This document shows positions 38,235 to 46,994 of a stretch of DNA of 64,000 nt, piece by piece. Made by a program: the position numbers and the translations under genes. The notes below the pieces were generated by a model that saw only the letters and a program-made list of their open reading frames with translations, was not told where the DNA came from and made no database searches. Source of the DNA: Chromobacterium alticapitis (GTDB taxonomy: Bacteria; Pseudomonadota; Gammaproteobacteria; Burkholderiales; Chromobacteriaceae); the NCBI RefSeq assembly GCF_002924365.1, contig NZ_PQWB01000029.1, positions 1 through 64,000 on the forward strand. Reading direction: 5' to 3'. How positions within the stretch are numbered: the first letter of the stretch is position 1; each line of letters starts with the position of its first letter.

Positions 38235-39341
38235 TCAAGCCGCCGCGTTTTCGCGGTCCTTGCCGGACACCAGCTCGATTTGATACTTCACATAGACCAC
38301 TAGCGCGCGCCAGGTCAGCCGGGTCAGCCAGACGCAGAACACCAGGCCCAAGGCGCCGCCCAGCAACAGCATCAGTCCCACCACCAGCACGCTCATGCCC
38401 AGGGACAAGCCCGGCAGCGCATCGATCTGGATATGGTCCATGCCGTCTTTCAGCGCGATCTTGCTTTCGGTGATTTCCAGAGAGCTGTCGCCATCCTTCA
38501 TCGACAGGCTGCCTTTCGGGCCGCTGGCCGCGAACTTCAGCTCGCTGCCGCCGGAGGACGCCTCCAGCCGCACCAAGCGCTTGTCGTCATCGACGCGGGC
38601 CGTAAACACATCGCCGCTATCTTCATGCAGCGTCAACTCTCGGATTGCGCTGCCGTTGATGCTGGCCTCGCCGCCATCGACCTGAACCAGTTCACGCGTC
38701 GCCGGCTGACTGGCGTCTATCAGCAGCTTGCCGCGCTTTTTGGCGACCAGCAGCGCGTCGCCCTGGCGGGTGCGCAGCTCGAAGCGATCGCCCTCGTCCG
38801 GGTTCAGCCTCAGCCGCCCCTCATCGATCCAGACCTGCCCCTCGTGGTCCGCCCTATCGCTGCTCCAGGCCATTTCCGCGCCCCTATCGCCATGCTTGCC
38901 GATATACCAGCCGGAGCCGTCGCTGCTGAATTGCGGCCAGCCGAACAAGCCATGGCTGCCCCAGGCCAGCACCACGGTCAGGCCTGCCAGCAGGAAGCTC
39001 ACCGACACGATGTAACCTATGGTCAGGAACAACAGATAGATCATGAAAGGCAGCGCCAGCACGAAATTCAGCACGCCCAGCCCCGCGATGGACACCACCA
39101 CGCGCGATAGATTGCTGAAAGAGCGGTGCTCCTGCCATTGCTTGTAGTGGGTCTGCGCCTTCAATTCGCGCGCCAGCTTCTGCGGGCTGCCCAGCGCGGC
39201 CACCACCTCGGCCTCATCGCGGCCATCGGCCAACGCGTCGTTGAAATACTCTTCGTAATCGGCCAGGATTTCGCGCACCGTCTCCGGCCTCAGCCCGGCC
39301 AGGCCCTGCTCCAACTGGCTCAAGAATGCTTTGCGTATCAT
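38235..39341 (-). CDS. HAAS-domain (DUF1700) membrane protein with beta-repeat region
   Basis: 368 residues. The N-terminal HAAS domain, FLSQLEQGLAGLRPETVREILADYEEYFNDALADGRDEAEVVAALGSPQKLARELKAQ, is typical of proteins paired with PadR regulators. Two or three membrane segments follow (about residues 82-135). A long extracytoplasmic DUF4097-like beta region (RLRLNPDEGDRFELRTRQGDALLVAKK and on) is closed by a last membrane segment near residue 330. The ATG overlaps the padR stop (ATGA). It may sense envelope state and act on PadR, by analogy with HAAS-PadR pairs; not shown. Confidence 0.8.
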   Translation of the reverse strand: MIRKAFLSQLEQGLAGLRPETVREILADYEEYFNDALADGRDEAEVVAALGSPQKLARELKAQTHYKQWQEHRSFSNLSRVVVSIAGLGVLNFVLALPFMIYLLFLTIGYIVSVSFLLAGLTVVLAWGSHGLFGWPQFSSDGSGWYIGKHGDRGAEMAWSSDRADHEGQVWIDEGRLRLNPDEGDRFELRTRQGDALLVAKKRGKLLIDASQPATRELVQVDGGEASINGSAIRELTLHEDSGDVFTARVDDDKRLVRLEASSGGSELKFAASGPKGSLSMKDGDSSLEITESKIALKDGMDHIQIDALPGLSLGMSVLVVGLMLLLGGALGLVFCVWLTRLTWRALVVYVKYQIELVSGKDRENAAA

Positions 39342-39679
39342 TGCTGCGCTCCCTCGGTCTGTGCCGCCGCATCGCTGCGCAGCACGTTTTCCACTTCGGC
39401 CACAAACTCCTGCCACTCCTGCCGCATCGTCGCCAGCTCGCGCCGGCCGGCTTCGGTCAGCTTGTAGTACTTGCGCGAGGGACCGGACGACGACTCCACC
39501 AGATAGGTGCTGACCCATGATTCGTTCTGCAGCCTGCGCATCAGCGGGTAAATCGTGCCTTCGCTGATGTCCATGCCCTGCGACAGCTTGCTGACCAGCT
39601 CGTAGGCATAGCTGTCGGCCTGCGCCAGCACCGCCAATACGCACATGTCCAGCGTGCCCTTCTTTAGTTGTGTCTTCAT
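39338..39679 (-). CDS. padR: PadR-family transcriptional regulator
   Basis: 113 residues from the ATG at 39679, which has AGGAAA upstream. The winged helix (LKKGTLDMCVLAVLAQADSYAYELVSKLSQGMDISEGTIYPLMRRLQNESWVSTYLVESSSGPSRKYYKLTEAGRRELATM) is the PadR hallmark, followed by a short dimerisation helix of the PadR-s2 size. It overlaps the HAAS gene start. Two palindromes of PadR-site type lie upstream, so autoregulation and control of the divergent patatin-reb pair are likely. Confidence 0.9.
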   Translation of the reverse strand: MKTQLKKGTLDMCVLAVLAQADSYAYELVSKLSQGMDISEGTIYPLMRRLQNESWVSTYLVESSSGPSRKYYKLTEAGRRELATMRQEWQEFVAEVENVLRSDAAAQTEGAQQ

Positions 39680-39709
39680 AGTGATTTTCCTAGCCGACTG
39701 GCAATACAC

Positions 39710-39731
39710 GATACCTTGCATTACAAGGAAC
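39710..39731. promoter_or_regulatory. PadR-like operator, site 1
   Basis: GATACCTTGC at 39710-39719 followed by ACAAGG at 39723-39728 is a degenerate copy of site 2. It lies 31 bases upstream of padR. Confidence 0.55.
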
Positions 39732-39777
39732 ATCGGTGAACTGCTGCATCCGGATGTCTGACTGAACTGTATGACAA

Positions 39778-39800
39778 GATACCTTGCATCGCAAGGTATC
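39778..39800. promoter_or_regulatory. PadR-like operator, site 2
   Basis: GATACCTTGC, a three-base centre ATC, and GCAAGGTATC form a perfect 10-bp inverted repeat. It shares its left half exactly with site 1; the centres are about 69 bases apart. Confidence 0.65.
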
Positions 39801-39949
39801 TTTCATTGTTTAGTTTCATCCATATGGTATTGCGGCTTTTTCGCTACAGGGACGCATCGCGCCATATATTGCAAACGCACAATTCCCAACCATACTTCAG
39901 CCATGCATGTTTACTAGCCAATGGCATGATCAACCAGGAGGAATTGAAG

Positions 39950-40987
39950 ATGGCGCAAACATCCAAACCGACTCTCGCGCTGGTGCTGGGCGGCGGCGCG
40001 CCCAACGCCACGCTGATGGCCGGCGCGCTGGTGGCTCTCACCGAAGCCGGCGTGGCTTTCGATATCATCACCGCATCCGGCGCCGGAGCCATCGTCGGCC
40101 TGCTCTATGCCGCCCCCAAGCAGGGCGATGCCATATCGGCCCTGAGCAAGCTGGCCGACATGGGCGTATCCGACCCTATCTACAATCTGTTTCCGGTCAA
40201 CTACAAGGTATTCAACAAGCCCGGCCTGCTGGCCGACGCCTGGCGCACCATGCAGGCGCGCAATCCGCTGCTGCAAGCCATCCAGCAACAGGCCGACAGC
40301 GGCCCCGCTCAGCGCCTGCTAGCCGACTGGACCTCGCTGATGATGGCCTCGCTATGCCCGAGCGGCTTGAGCAGCGACAGCCAGGGCCTGTGCGCCCATG
40401 TGCCCTTCATCGAGCAGATCGTCGACTTCGACAAGCTGAAGGACATTCAGCCAGAGTTCTACCTGAACGCTTATAACATCACCCATGGCCTCATGCGCTG
40501 CTGGGACAAGCGCGAGATCAACCACGACCACTTCCTGGCCGCGCTGTCCTTTCCCTTCATTTATCCGCCTTACCAGTTGGAGGACGGCTACTACATCGAA
40601 GGCGCGGCCATAGACACGCTGAACTTCAAGCGCCTGTTCGAGCTGCACCCCCACATCGACTACACCATCGTGTTCGATGTGCTGGGCAGCGACAAGCTGC
40701 TGCATCCGCCGCGCGACCTGTACGACGCCTGGGTGCAATCCATCATTGTTCCGCTGACCGCCATCGCCCGCGACGACTTGAAGCTATTCCAGGCCCTGCA
40801 CAACCGGGACGAGGACGGCCGCCCGCGCACCGAGGTGCTGAAAATAGATTTCGAAGACCAGCTCAACCCCGAAGGCCAGCGCGAACAACTGGACTGGTCC
40901 TACTCCAATCTGGACCGGCTGTACCAGACCGGCTACCAGGCCGGCAAGAAGGCCTGCCAGCAGTACGCTCGCCAGTTTGGCCTGTAA
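39950..40987 (+). CDS. Patatin-like protein with altered catalytic residues
   Basis: 345 residues starting after AGGAGG. The patatin oxyanion loop LVLGGGAPNA is present at residues 11-20. In place of GxSxG the protein has FDIITASGAGAIVG. Aligned with the usual GTSAGA, the nucleophile position is Gly44 and Ser43 is one residue out of register. The usual Asp-Gly-Gly/Ala appears as YYIEGAA, with Glu217 for Asp. It may therefore lack lipase activity or use a modified dyad. It is followed 78 bases later by a RebB-family gene, probably in the same transcript. Confidence 0.8.
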   Translation: MAQTSKPTLALVLGGGAPNATLMAGALVALTEAGVAFDIITASGAGAIVGLLYAAPKQGDAISALSKLADMGVSDPIYNLFPVNYKVFNKPGLLADAWRTMQARNPLLQAIQQQADSGPAQRLLADWTSLMMASLCPSGLSSDSQGLCAHVPFIEQIVDFDKLKDIQPEFYLNAYNITHGLMRCWDKREINHDHFLAALSFPFIYPPYQLEDGYYIEGAAIDTLNFKRLFELHPHIDYTIVFDVLGSDKLLHPPRDLYDAWVQSIIVPLTAIARDDLKLFQALHNRDEDGRPRTEVLKIDFEDQLNPEGQREQLDWSYSNLDRLYQTGYQAGKKACQQYARQFGL

Positions 40988-41065
40988 CAACAGCCAACCG
41001 CGCGCGGCCATACTGCGGCGGCTACCCGGCCGCCGCTCAGCCATCGCACGCACAAGGAGACCGCC

Positions 41066-41320
41066 ATGGCCGCCCCTTCCGCCGTCAACAGCCAGATCAC
41101 CGATGCCATCACCCAGGCCAACACTAAGGTCCTGGGAGACATGCCCGCCATGGCCGCCGGCGAGCTGTATCAGAACGCGATCCGCAATCTGAACCTCACG
41201 CTGCAAAACACAGTGAGCAATCAGCAGCAGCCGAACGAAGCCGATCTCGCCTCGCCGGAAGCGGCCAAGCCCGATGCGGAAGAACTGGAAGCCTTGATCC
41301 GTCAGCTGAAATCGGAATAA
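41066..41320 (+). CDS. RebB-family R-body protein
   Basis: 84 residues with AGGAGA before the ATG. The core VNSQITDAITQANTKVLGDMPAMAAGELYQNAIRNLNLTLQNTVSNQQQ (residues 7-55) has the features of RebB/RebA-type R-body proteins: VNSQ(I/V)TDA(I/V)TQ, then VLG..PA.A.G.LYQ, then a QNT...QQQ end. R bodies are coiled protein ribbons that extend on acidification and rupture membranes, known from Caedibacter. The C-terminal tail is acidic (EADLASPEAAKPDAEELE). It is a single reb gene here, without the usual paralogues next to it. Confidence 0.8.
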   Translation: MAAPSAVNSQITDAITQANTKVLGDMPAMAAGELYQNAIRNLNLTLQNTVSNQQQPNEADLASPEAAKPDAEELEALIRQLKSE

Positions 41321-41337
41321 GGCGTTCCTCGCGCCAT

Positions 41338-41366
41338 GCGAAAAGGGCTGCCTCGCGGCAGCCCTT
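41338..41366. terminator. Terminator between the reb gene and arcC
   Basis: AAGGGCTGCC (41343-41352) and GGCAGCCCTT (41357-41366) form a perfect 10-bp stem with a TCGC loop. On the minus strand TTTTCGC follows, so it mainly ends the arc operon. Confidence 0.8.
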
Positions 41367-41391
41367 GGACTGGCTCAAACCACTAGCAGGC

Positions 41392-42336
41392 TTAGTACCA
41401 GTCGATGCCCTGCTTCTCGGTGGAGATCACGGTGCCGGCCTCGCCCTTGACGATCTTCTCGATGTCTTCCAGCGCGCCGATCACGGCCTTCTTGCCGGTC
41501 AGGCGGGCGAACTCGCAAGCGGCCTCCACTTTGGGGCCCATGGAGCCGGCGGCGAAGCCCAGCTTGTCCATATCGTCCGGGTGCGCCTGGCGGATGGCCT
41601 TGGCCTCCGGCGTGCCCCAGCCGACGAACACGGTCTTCACGTCGGTGGCGATCACGAAGTAATCCGCTTCGATTTCGCGCGCCAGCAAGGCGGAGGCCAG
41701 ATCCTTGTCGATCACCGCCTCCACGCCCACCAGCTTGTCGCCCTCGTACATGGTGGGAATGCCGCCGCCGCCGGCGGCGATCACCACCACGCCCTTCTCG
41801 ATCAGCCACTTGATCGGACGCATTTCAAAAATGCGCTTCGGCTTCGGGCTGGGCACCACGCGGCGGTAGTACTGGCCGTCGGCCTTGACCGCCCAGCCCT
41901 TTTCCGCGGCCAGCTTCTCGGCCTCCTCCTTGGTGTAGACCGGGCCGACGAATTTGGTCGGGTTCTTGAACGCCGGATCGTTGGCGTCCACCTCGGTCTG
42001 CGTCAGGATGGTGGCGATAGGCACCTCGAAGGGCAGCACATTGCCCAGTTCCTGCTCCACCATATAGCCGATCATGCCCTCGGTCTGGGCACCCAGCACA
42101 TCCAGCGGATACGGCGTCACCGTGTCGTCCACGTGGCGGGCGTAGGCATCGTTCTGCAGGCCCAGCAAGCCCACTTGCGGACCGTTGCCATGGCACATCA
42201 CCAGGTTGTGGCCCAACCGGGTCACGGCGGCCAGTTGCTCGGCGGCCACTTTGACGTTGGCGCGCTGGTTATCGGCGGTCATGGCTTCGCCACGACGTTG
42301 CAGGGCATTGCCGCCCAAGGCTACGACGACTCGCAT
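41392..42336 (-). CDS. arcC: Carbamate kinase
   Basis: A 314-residue amino-acid-kinase-fold enzyme producing ATP from carbamoyl phosphate, the energy-yielding last step of the arginine deiminase pathway. It begins [17 protein letters not shown] and has [18 protein letters not shown](G)WG and [14 protein letters not shown], all typical. AAGGA lies upstream of the ATG at 42336. Last gene of arcDABC. Confidence 0.96.
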   Translation of the reverse strand: MRVVVALGGNALQRRGEAMTADNQRANVKVAAEQLAAVTRLGHNLVMCHGNGPQVGLLGLQNDAYARHVDDTVTPYPLDVLGAQTEGMIGYMVEQELGNVLPFEVPIATILTQTEVDANDPAFKNPTKFVGPVYTKEEAEKLAAEKGWAVKADGQYYRRVVPSPKPKRIFEMRPIKWLIEKGVVVIAAGGGGIPTMYEGDKLVGVEAVIDKDLASALLAREIEADYFVIATDVKTVFVGWGTPEAKAIRQAHPDDMDKLGFAAGSMGPKVEAACEFARLTGKKAVIGALEDIEKIVKGEAGTVISTEKQGIDWY

Positions 42337-42445
42337 AAATCTATCCTTCCCAATTCTTTCAACGGCTCCGGCCAAGACTCCCGGTCAGGAGGCCTTGGCC
42401 GGTTGATGTGTGATCGGGCCGGACTTCGCCGGCCCAAGCCCAAGC

Positions 42446-43456
42446 TTAGTCGCCCAGGGTAGCCACCAGGATGGCCTTGATGGTGTGCATGCGGTTTTCG
42501 GCTTGCTCGAAGGCGATGCAGGCTTCGGACTCGAACACGTCCTCGGTCACTTCGATGCCGTTGGCCAGGTCCGGATACTGGGCGGCGATTTCCTTGCCCA
42601 CCTTGGTTTCGCTGTTATGGTAGGCCGGCAGGCAGTGCATGAACTTCACTTGCGGGTTTTCCGCGGCGGCCATCAGCGCGCTGTTCACTTGGTACGGCTT
42701 CAGCAGACGGATGCGTTCGGCCCACACTTCTGCCGGCTCACCCATGGACACCCAGACGTCGGTGTGGATGAAGTCGGTGCCCTTGACGGCTTCCTTGGCA
42801 TCTTCGGTCAGCGTGATGCGGGCGCCGGTCTTGACGGCGATCTCGCGGCACTCGGCCACCAGTTCGTCGGTCGGCCACAGGTGCTTAGGCGCGCCGATGC
42901 GCACGTCCATGCCCAGCTTGGCGCCGATCACCAGCAGCGAATTGCCCATATTGTTGCGGGCATCGCCCAGATAGGTGTAGCTGATCTGCGAGATCGGCTT
43001 GTCGCTGTTTTCCCACATGGTCAGCACGTCGGCCAGCATCTGGGTCGGGTGCCATTCGTCGGTCAGGCCGTTGTACACCGGCACGCCGGCGAACTTGGCC
43101 AGTTCGGTTTCCACCATGTGCTGGTCGAAGCCGCGGTATTCGATGGCGTCGTACATGCGGCCCAGCACGCGGGCGGTGTCCTTCATCGATTCCTTGATGC
43201 CGATTTGCGAACCGGACGGCCCGAGGTAGGTGACATTGGCGCCCTGGTCGTAGCAGGCCACTTCGAACGCGCAGCGGGTACGGGTGGAGGTCTTTTCAAA
43301 AATCAGGGCGATGTTCTTGCCCTTCAGGTGTTGCTGTTCGGTGCCGGAGTACTTGGCGCGCTTCAGATCGCGGGCCAGGTCGAGCATGTAGCGGATTTCG
43401 CGCGGGGTGAAGTCCAGCATGCGGAGGAAGTTACGGTTGCGCAGATTGAAAGCCAT
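42446..43456 (-). CDS. arcB: Ornithine carbamoyltransferase, catabolic
   Basis: A 336-residue transcarbamylase that splits citrulline to ornithine and carbamoyl phosphate in this context. The carbamoyl-phosphate site [15 protein letters not shown] is intact, with [10 protein letters not shown] carrying the ornithine-site HCLP. AGGAG lies upstream of the ATG at 43456. Its place between arcA and arcC and its length indicate the catabolic form rather than ArgF. Confidence 0.95.
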   Translation of the reverse strand: MAFNLRNRNFLRMLDFTPREIRYMLDLARDLKRAKYSGTEQQHLKGKNIALIFEKTSTRTRCAFEVACYDQGANVTYLGPSGSQIGIKESMKDTARVLGRMYDAIEYRGFDQHMVETELAKFAGVPVYNGLTDEWHPTQMLADVLTMWENSDKPISQISYTYLGDARNNMGNSLLVIGAKLGMDVRIGAPKHLWPTDELVAECREIAVKTGARITLTEDAKEAVKGTDFIHTDVWVSMGEPAEVWAERIRLLKPYQVNSALMAAAENPQVKFMHCLPAYHNSETKVGKEIAAQYPDLANGIEVTEDVFESEACIAFEQAENRMHTIKAILVATLGD

Positions 43457-43592
43457 GATGTTGCTCCTGATTAGAGTCTGGGCAAGCGGGCCGTCGCTCC
43501 CGGGAGAGCCGGCGGTCAACCTGTCATTTTTGCAAATAAACGGTATTCGGTATTTCAGCCCCGGCCGGACGCGCCGGCCGGGCCTTGCAGCC

Positions 43593-44825
43593 TTACAGCT
43601 TCACTTCGTCGCGGATGATCGGGCAGGTCATGCAGTGGCCGCCGCCGCGGCCGCGGCCCAGTTCGGAGGCCGGGATTTCGATCACTTCCACGCCGTGCTC
43701 GCGCATCAGGCGGTTGGTGTAGGTGTTGCGGTCGTAGGCCACCACCACGCGGCGGTCCAGCGCCACCACGTTATTGCCGTCGTCCCACTGCTCGCGTTCG
43801 CGCTGGTAGGCGTCGCCGCCGGTCTGGATCACGCGGATTTCCTTGAGATTCAGCGCCTCGCGCACCACGTCCACCAGCTTGCGGCCCTCATGGCGCTCGA
43901 AGCGGACTTCGCCTTCGCGGTCTCCGGCATAGATGCTGGTGCAGGTGATGTCGTCCACCACGTCCGGGAACACCGACAACAGGTCGATGTCGAGGAAACT
44001 GAACACCGTGTCCAAGTGCATGGCCGCGCGGGACTTGGGCATCTGGCAGGCGATCACGCGCTTGGCGCCGCCATCCTTGTGCAACACGCTCTTGGCCACT
44101 TGCACCACAGCCTGCGGGCTAGTGCGCTCGCCCATGCCGATCAGCACCACGCCGTTGCCGATAGGCATCACGTCGCCGCCTTCCAGCGTGGCCGGGCCAT
44201 GGTCCTTGTCGCAATCGCCCCACCATACGTTCACCTTGCCGGCGAAGTACGGATGGAACTGATAGATCGATTGCAGGATCAGCGTTTCCTGGCGGCGGGC
44301 CGGCCAGTACATCGGATTCAGCGTCACGCCTTCATAGATCCAGCAAGACGGGTCGCGCTGGAACAGGCTGTTCGGGATCGGGGGCAGCACGAATTCGGAA
44401 CGGTCCAGATAGCCGCCGAACAGGCCTTTCGGGTCGAATGGCAGTTCGAACTTGGCGATGCCGCCAACCAGGTGATCGGCCAGTTGCGAAGACGGCATTT
44501 CGTTGAGCCAGCTGCGCAGGTCGGACAGCATGCCAATACCCACGTTGTCGGTCTTGACTTTGCGGTCCAGCACCCAGTTGCGGGCGGCCTTGTCGTCCAG
44601 CACCTTGGCCAGCGCGTCGTGCACCTCGATCACTTCGATGCCGCGGGCGCGCATCTGCTCAACCATGTAAGCGTGGTCTTTCTGCGCGCGCTCCACCCAG
44701 ATCACATCATCAAACAGCAGGTCGTGGCAGTTGTCCGGGGTCAGGCGCTTGTGGGCGAGGCCGGGACGGCACACCATGACAGTTCGCAGCTTGCCGCACT
44801 CGGAATGAACACCAAACTTGGTCAT
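43593..44825 (-). CDS. arcA: Arginine deiminase
   Basis: A 410-residue guanidino-modifying enzyme hydrolysing arginine to citrulline and ammonia. The N-terminus [18 protein letters not shown], the block [18 protein letters not shown], the His in [10 protein letters not shown] and the C-terminal catalytic cysteine in [10 protein letters not shown] are intact. AGGAG precedes the ATG. Confidence 0.97.
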   Translation of the reverse strand: MTKFGVHSECGKLRTVMVCRPGLAHKRLTPDNCHDLLFDDVIWVERAQKDHAYMVEQMRARGIEVIEVHDALAKVLDDKAARNWVLDRKVKTDNVGIGMLSDLRSWLNEMPSSQLADHLVGGIAKFELPFDPKGLFGGYLDRSEFVLPPIPNSLFQRDPSCWIYEGVTLNPMYWPARRQETLILQSIYQFHPYFAGKVNVWWGDCDKDHGPATLEGGDVMPIGNGVVLIGMGERTSPQAVVQVAKSVLHKDGGAKRVIACQMPKSRAAMHLDTVFSFLDIDLLSVFPDVVDDITCTSIYAGDREGEVRFERHEGRKLVDVVREALNLKEIRVIQTGGDAYQREREQWDDGNNVVALDRRVVVAYDRNTYTNRLMREHGVEVIEIPASELGRGRGGGHCMTCPIIRDEVKL

Positions 44826-44898
44826 AACGATACTCCTTGAGTCTTGTCTGCTTTAGGGACGGGCAAGCCGCCCCCCCGACTGGTTTCAAAATCTTCGC

Positions 44899-46350
44899 TT
44901 ACAGGCCGATCTGACCGGCTGCCAGCATGTAGACTGCGATCGCGCCCAGCACCACCACGATGGCGGCCAGCACGGCTTCGATCATATTGAACGGTTTCTG
45001 GCCCTGTTCCTTCTTGGCCCACAGGTAGAACAGCAGGCCCGGGGCGTACAACACCATGGACAGGAACAGATACTTGGGACCGGCGGCGTAGATCAGCCAG
45101 GCGCCATAAACTGTGGCCAGGATGGCGGTGCCCAGTTCCTTGCCGCGGCTTTCGCCCTCGGCGTAGCCCTCCCCGCGCTGGGCCACCAGCCAGGAGTAGC
45201 CGGAGCACAGCAGGTAGGGAATCAGAATCATCGAGGTGGCCAGCGACAGCAGCGCCAGGTAGCCCGCGGAGCTCTTCAGCGTGATCAGCAGGAACAGCTG
45301 GATCAGGCCATTTGTCAGCCACAGCGAGGCGGCCGGAGTGTCATTGGCGTTGACGGTGCCGAACACCTTGGGCATCACGCCATCCTTGCCGGCGAGGTAA
45401 GGCGCTTCCGCAGCCAGCAGGGTCCAGGCCAGCAGCGCGCCGCCTACCGAAATCACCAAGCCGGCGTTCATCAGATTGGCGCCGAAGGAGCCGAAGGCTT
45501 TTTGCAGCACGTAGGCGGTGGACGGATTCTTCAGCGCGGCCAGTTCCGGCTGGGTCATCACGCCCAGCGACAGCACAGACACGGCAACCAGGAGCGCGAT
45601 GGTCAACAGGAAACCGATCACGGTGGCCTTGCCCACGTCCCTCATGCTCTCGGCGCGGCCGGAGAACATCGACGCGCCCTCTATGCCGATGAACACCCAC
45701 ACCGTCACCAGCATGGTGCTCTTCACCTGATCGACGATGGAGCCCAGCTTGGCGTTGCCCCAGAACTCGAGATTGAAGGTATCCACCTTGAAGGCGAACA
45801 CGATCAGCGCGATGAACAGGGCCAGCGGCACCAGCTTGGCGATGGTGGTGATGGTGTTGATGAAGGCCGCGCCATGCACGCCTCGCAACACCAGGAAGTG
45901 CAGGCACCACAACACGACCGAGGCGCAGATGATGGCGGTGGGCGTATTGCCGTCGCCGAAAACCGGGAACCAGAAACCCAGCGCCGAGAACATCACCACA
46001 AAGTACGACACATTGCCGATCCAGGCGGAAATCCAGTAACCCCAGGCCGAGTTGAAGCCCATGTAGTCGCCGAAACCGGCTTTGGCGTAACCATACACGC
46101 CGCCCGAAACTTCAGGCTTGCGCGAGGCCAGCATCTGGAACACGAAGGCCAGCGCCAGCATGCCGACGAAGGTGATGGCCCAACCTATCAAAATGGCCCC
46201 GGCGCCGGCGCCGGCCGCCATATTCTGCGGCAGCGAGAAAATCCCACCGCCTATCATGGAGCCGACGACCAGGGCCGTCAGCGCGCCTAGCTTCAACCGG
46301 GGCGATGCGCCCTCGGTCACGCCGGCTTGGCTTGCAGTTTCAGTAGACAT
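44899..46350 (-). CDS. arcD: Arginine/ornithine antiporter
   Basis: A 483-residue APC-superfamily exchanger with twelve to thirteen membrane segments, importing arginine in exchange for ornithine. The GSMIGGGIFSLPQNMA motif of segment 1 binds substrate amino and carboxyl groups. The start at 46350 (MSTETA) has better Shine-Dalgarno spacing than the ATG two codons earlier. It is the first gene of arcDABC and carries an Anr/Fnr-type box about 110 bases upstream. Confidence 0.95.
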   Translation of the reverse strand: MSTETASQAGVTEGASPRLKLGALTALVVGSMIGGGIFSLPQNMAAGAGAGAILIGWAITFVGMLALAFVFQMLASRKPEVSGGVYGYAKAGFGDYMGFNSAWGYWISAWIGNVSYFVVMFSALGFWFPVFGDGNTPTAIICASVVLWCLHFLVLRGVHGAAFINTITTIAKLVPLALFIALIVFAFKVDTFNLEFWGNAKLGSIVDQVKSTMLVTVWVFIGIEGASMFSGRAESMRDVGKATVIGFLLTIALLVAVSVLSLGVMTQPELAALKNPSTAYVLQKAFGSFGANLMNAGLVISVGGALLAWTLLAAEAPYLAGKDGVMPKVFGTVNANDTPAASLWLTNGLIQLFLLITLKSSAGYLALLSLATSMILIPYLLCSGYSWLVAQRGEGYAEGESRGKELGTAILATVYGAWLIYAAGPKYLFLSMVLYAPGLLFYLWAKKEQGQKPFNMIEAVLAAIVVVLGAIAVYMLAAGQIGL

Positions 46351-46461
46351 TTTCATTCTCCGATCTAAAGAGGTAAGGCGTCATTTATTATTAAATTCTT
46401 ATCATCTGAAATGATGGTATACCGCGAGAATTCCGCCCTTCCAGACGAGTCACCGGCTCGA

Positions 46462-46475
46462 TTGACATGCATCAA
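46462..46475 (-). promoter_or_regulatory. Anr/Fnr-type box of the arc operon
   Basis: On the minus strand TTGATGCATGTCAA matches the TTGAT-N4-ATCAA consensus with one mismatch. It is centred about 60 bases upstream of the start expected from TATACC, a class I-like position. Anaerobic induction of arcDABC by Anr is known in Pseudomonas. Confidence 0.65.
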
Positions 46476-46692
46476 GCCCCTTTTCGCTGAAATCGCCGAA
46501 CTACAGAATTTGCGACTCAGGCTTACGTCAAAGCGTCATTGAAACTGGCAGTCATTCGCAAATGCGAAGCCAAGCCAGCAACAGCCCTCAGAATAGAACA
46601 AGCCAAGGAGAAGGAAAGCCCGCGCCGGGCAATGTCTGACCCAGAGCAAGGAAATTGAAAAGCCGATACAAATCAAAGCATTAGGATTCATA

Positions 46693-46714
46693 AAAATTAG
46701 AGATATCTAATTTT
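46693..46714. promoter_or_regulatory. AT-rich dyad upstream of arcD
   Basis: AAAATTAGA (46693-46701) and TCTAATTTT (46706-46714) form a perfect 9-bp inverted repeat with a GATA centre. No associated gene start is evident. Confidence 0.35.
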
Positions 46715-46733
46715 CAGATAGGAGTGTGCGGAC

Positions 46734-46769
46734 AAAAAAAGAGCGGATACGGCCCACCACCGTATCCGC
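46734..46769 (-). terminator. Terminator of the DUF3149 gene
   Basis: GCGGATACGG (46743-46752) and CCGTATCCGC (46760-46769) form a perfect 10-bp stem with a seven-base loop; on the minus strand TCTTTTTTTG follows. Confidence 0.85.
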
Positions 46770-46816
46770 CAACACACACATCAAGAGGAAATGCCAAAAT
46801 TACAGGGGGTAAATGC

Positions 46817-46948
46817 TTACTTGCCCGGCTTGCCGTGGTTGCGGAAGATCGCCCACAACGCGCCCAGCACCACCAGCGCAGCCACTACTATGGTCAACAA
46901 ACTCAGACGCCCCACGTCGTCCGACAACATCAAGGTCAGCAACTCCAT
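46817..46948 (-). CDS. DUF3149-type small membrane protein
   Basis: A 43-residue protein MELLTLMLSDDVGRLSLLTI, then VVAALVVLGALWAIF and a basic tail RNHGKPGK. It has a single membrane segment, matching DUF3149 (M-[DE]-LL...S.D.G.LSL.TI). GGGAG precedes the ATG at 46948 by six bases. It is monocistronic, with its own terminator. The promoter carries an Anr/Fnr-type box in class II position, so it should be induced at low oxygen. Function unknown. Confidence 0.8.
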   Translation of the reverse strand: MELLTLMLSDDVGRLSLLTIVVAALVVLGALWAIFRNHGKPGK

Positions 46949-46994
46949 CGTGTTCTCCCATCCAGATTCCGCGATCCAGCGCCTTGCCAACGAC

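Larger units (their letters stand above)
46351..46816. other. Non-coding stretch upstream of arcD
   Basis: An AT-rich 466-base stretch. It holds the arcD promoter region, with TATACC near 46421-46416 on the minus strand as a candidate -10, the Anr/Fnr box at 46462, an AT-rich dyad at 46693-46714, and the terminator of the DUF3149 gene at 46734-46769. I see no convincing gene between 46480 and 46690. Confidence 0.6.
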
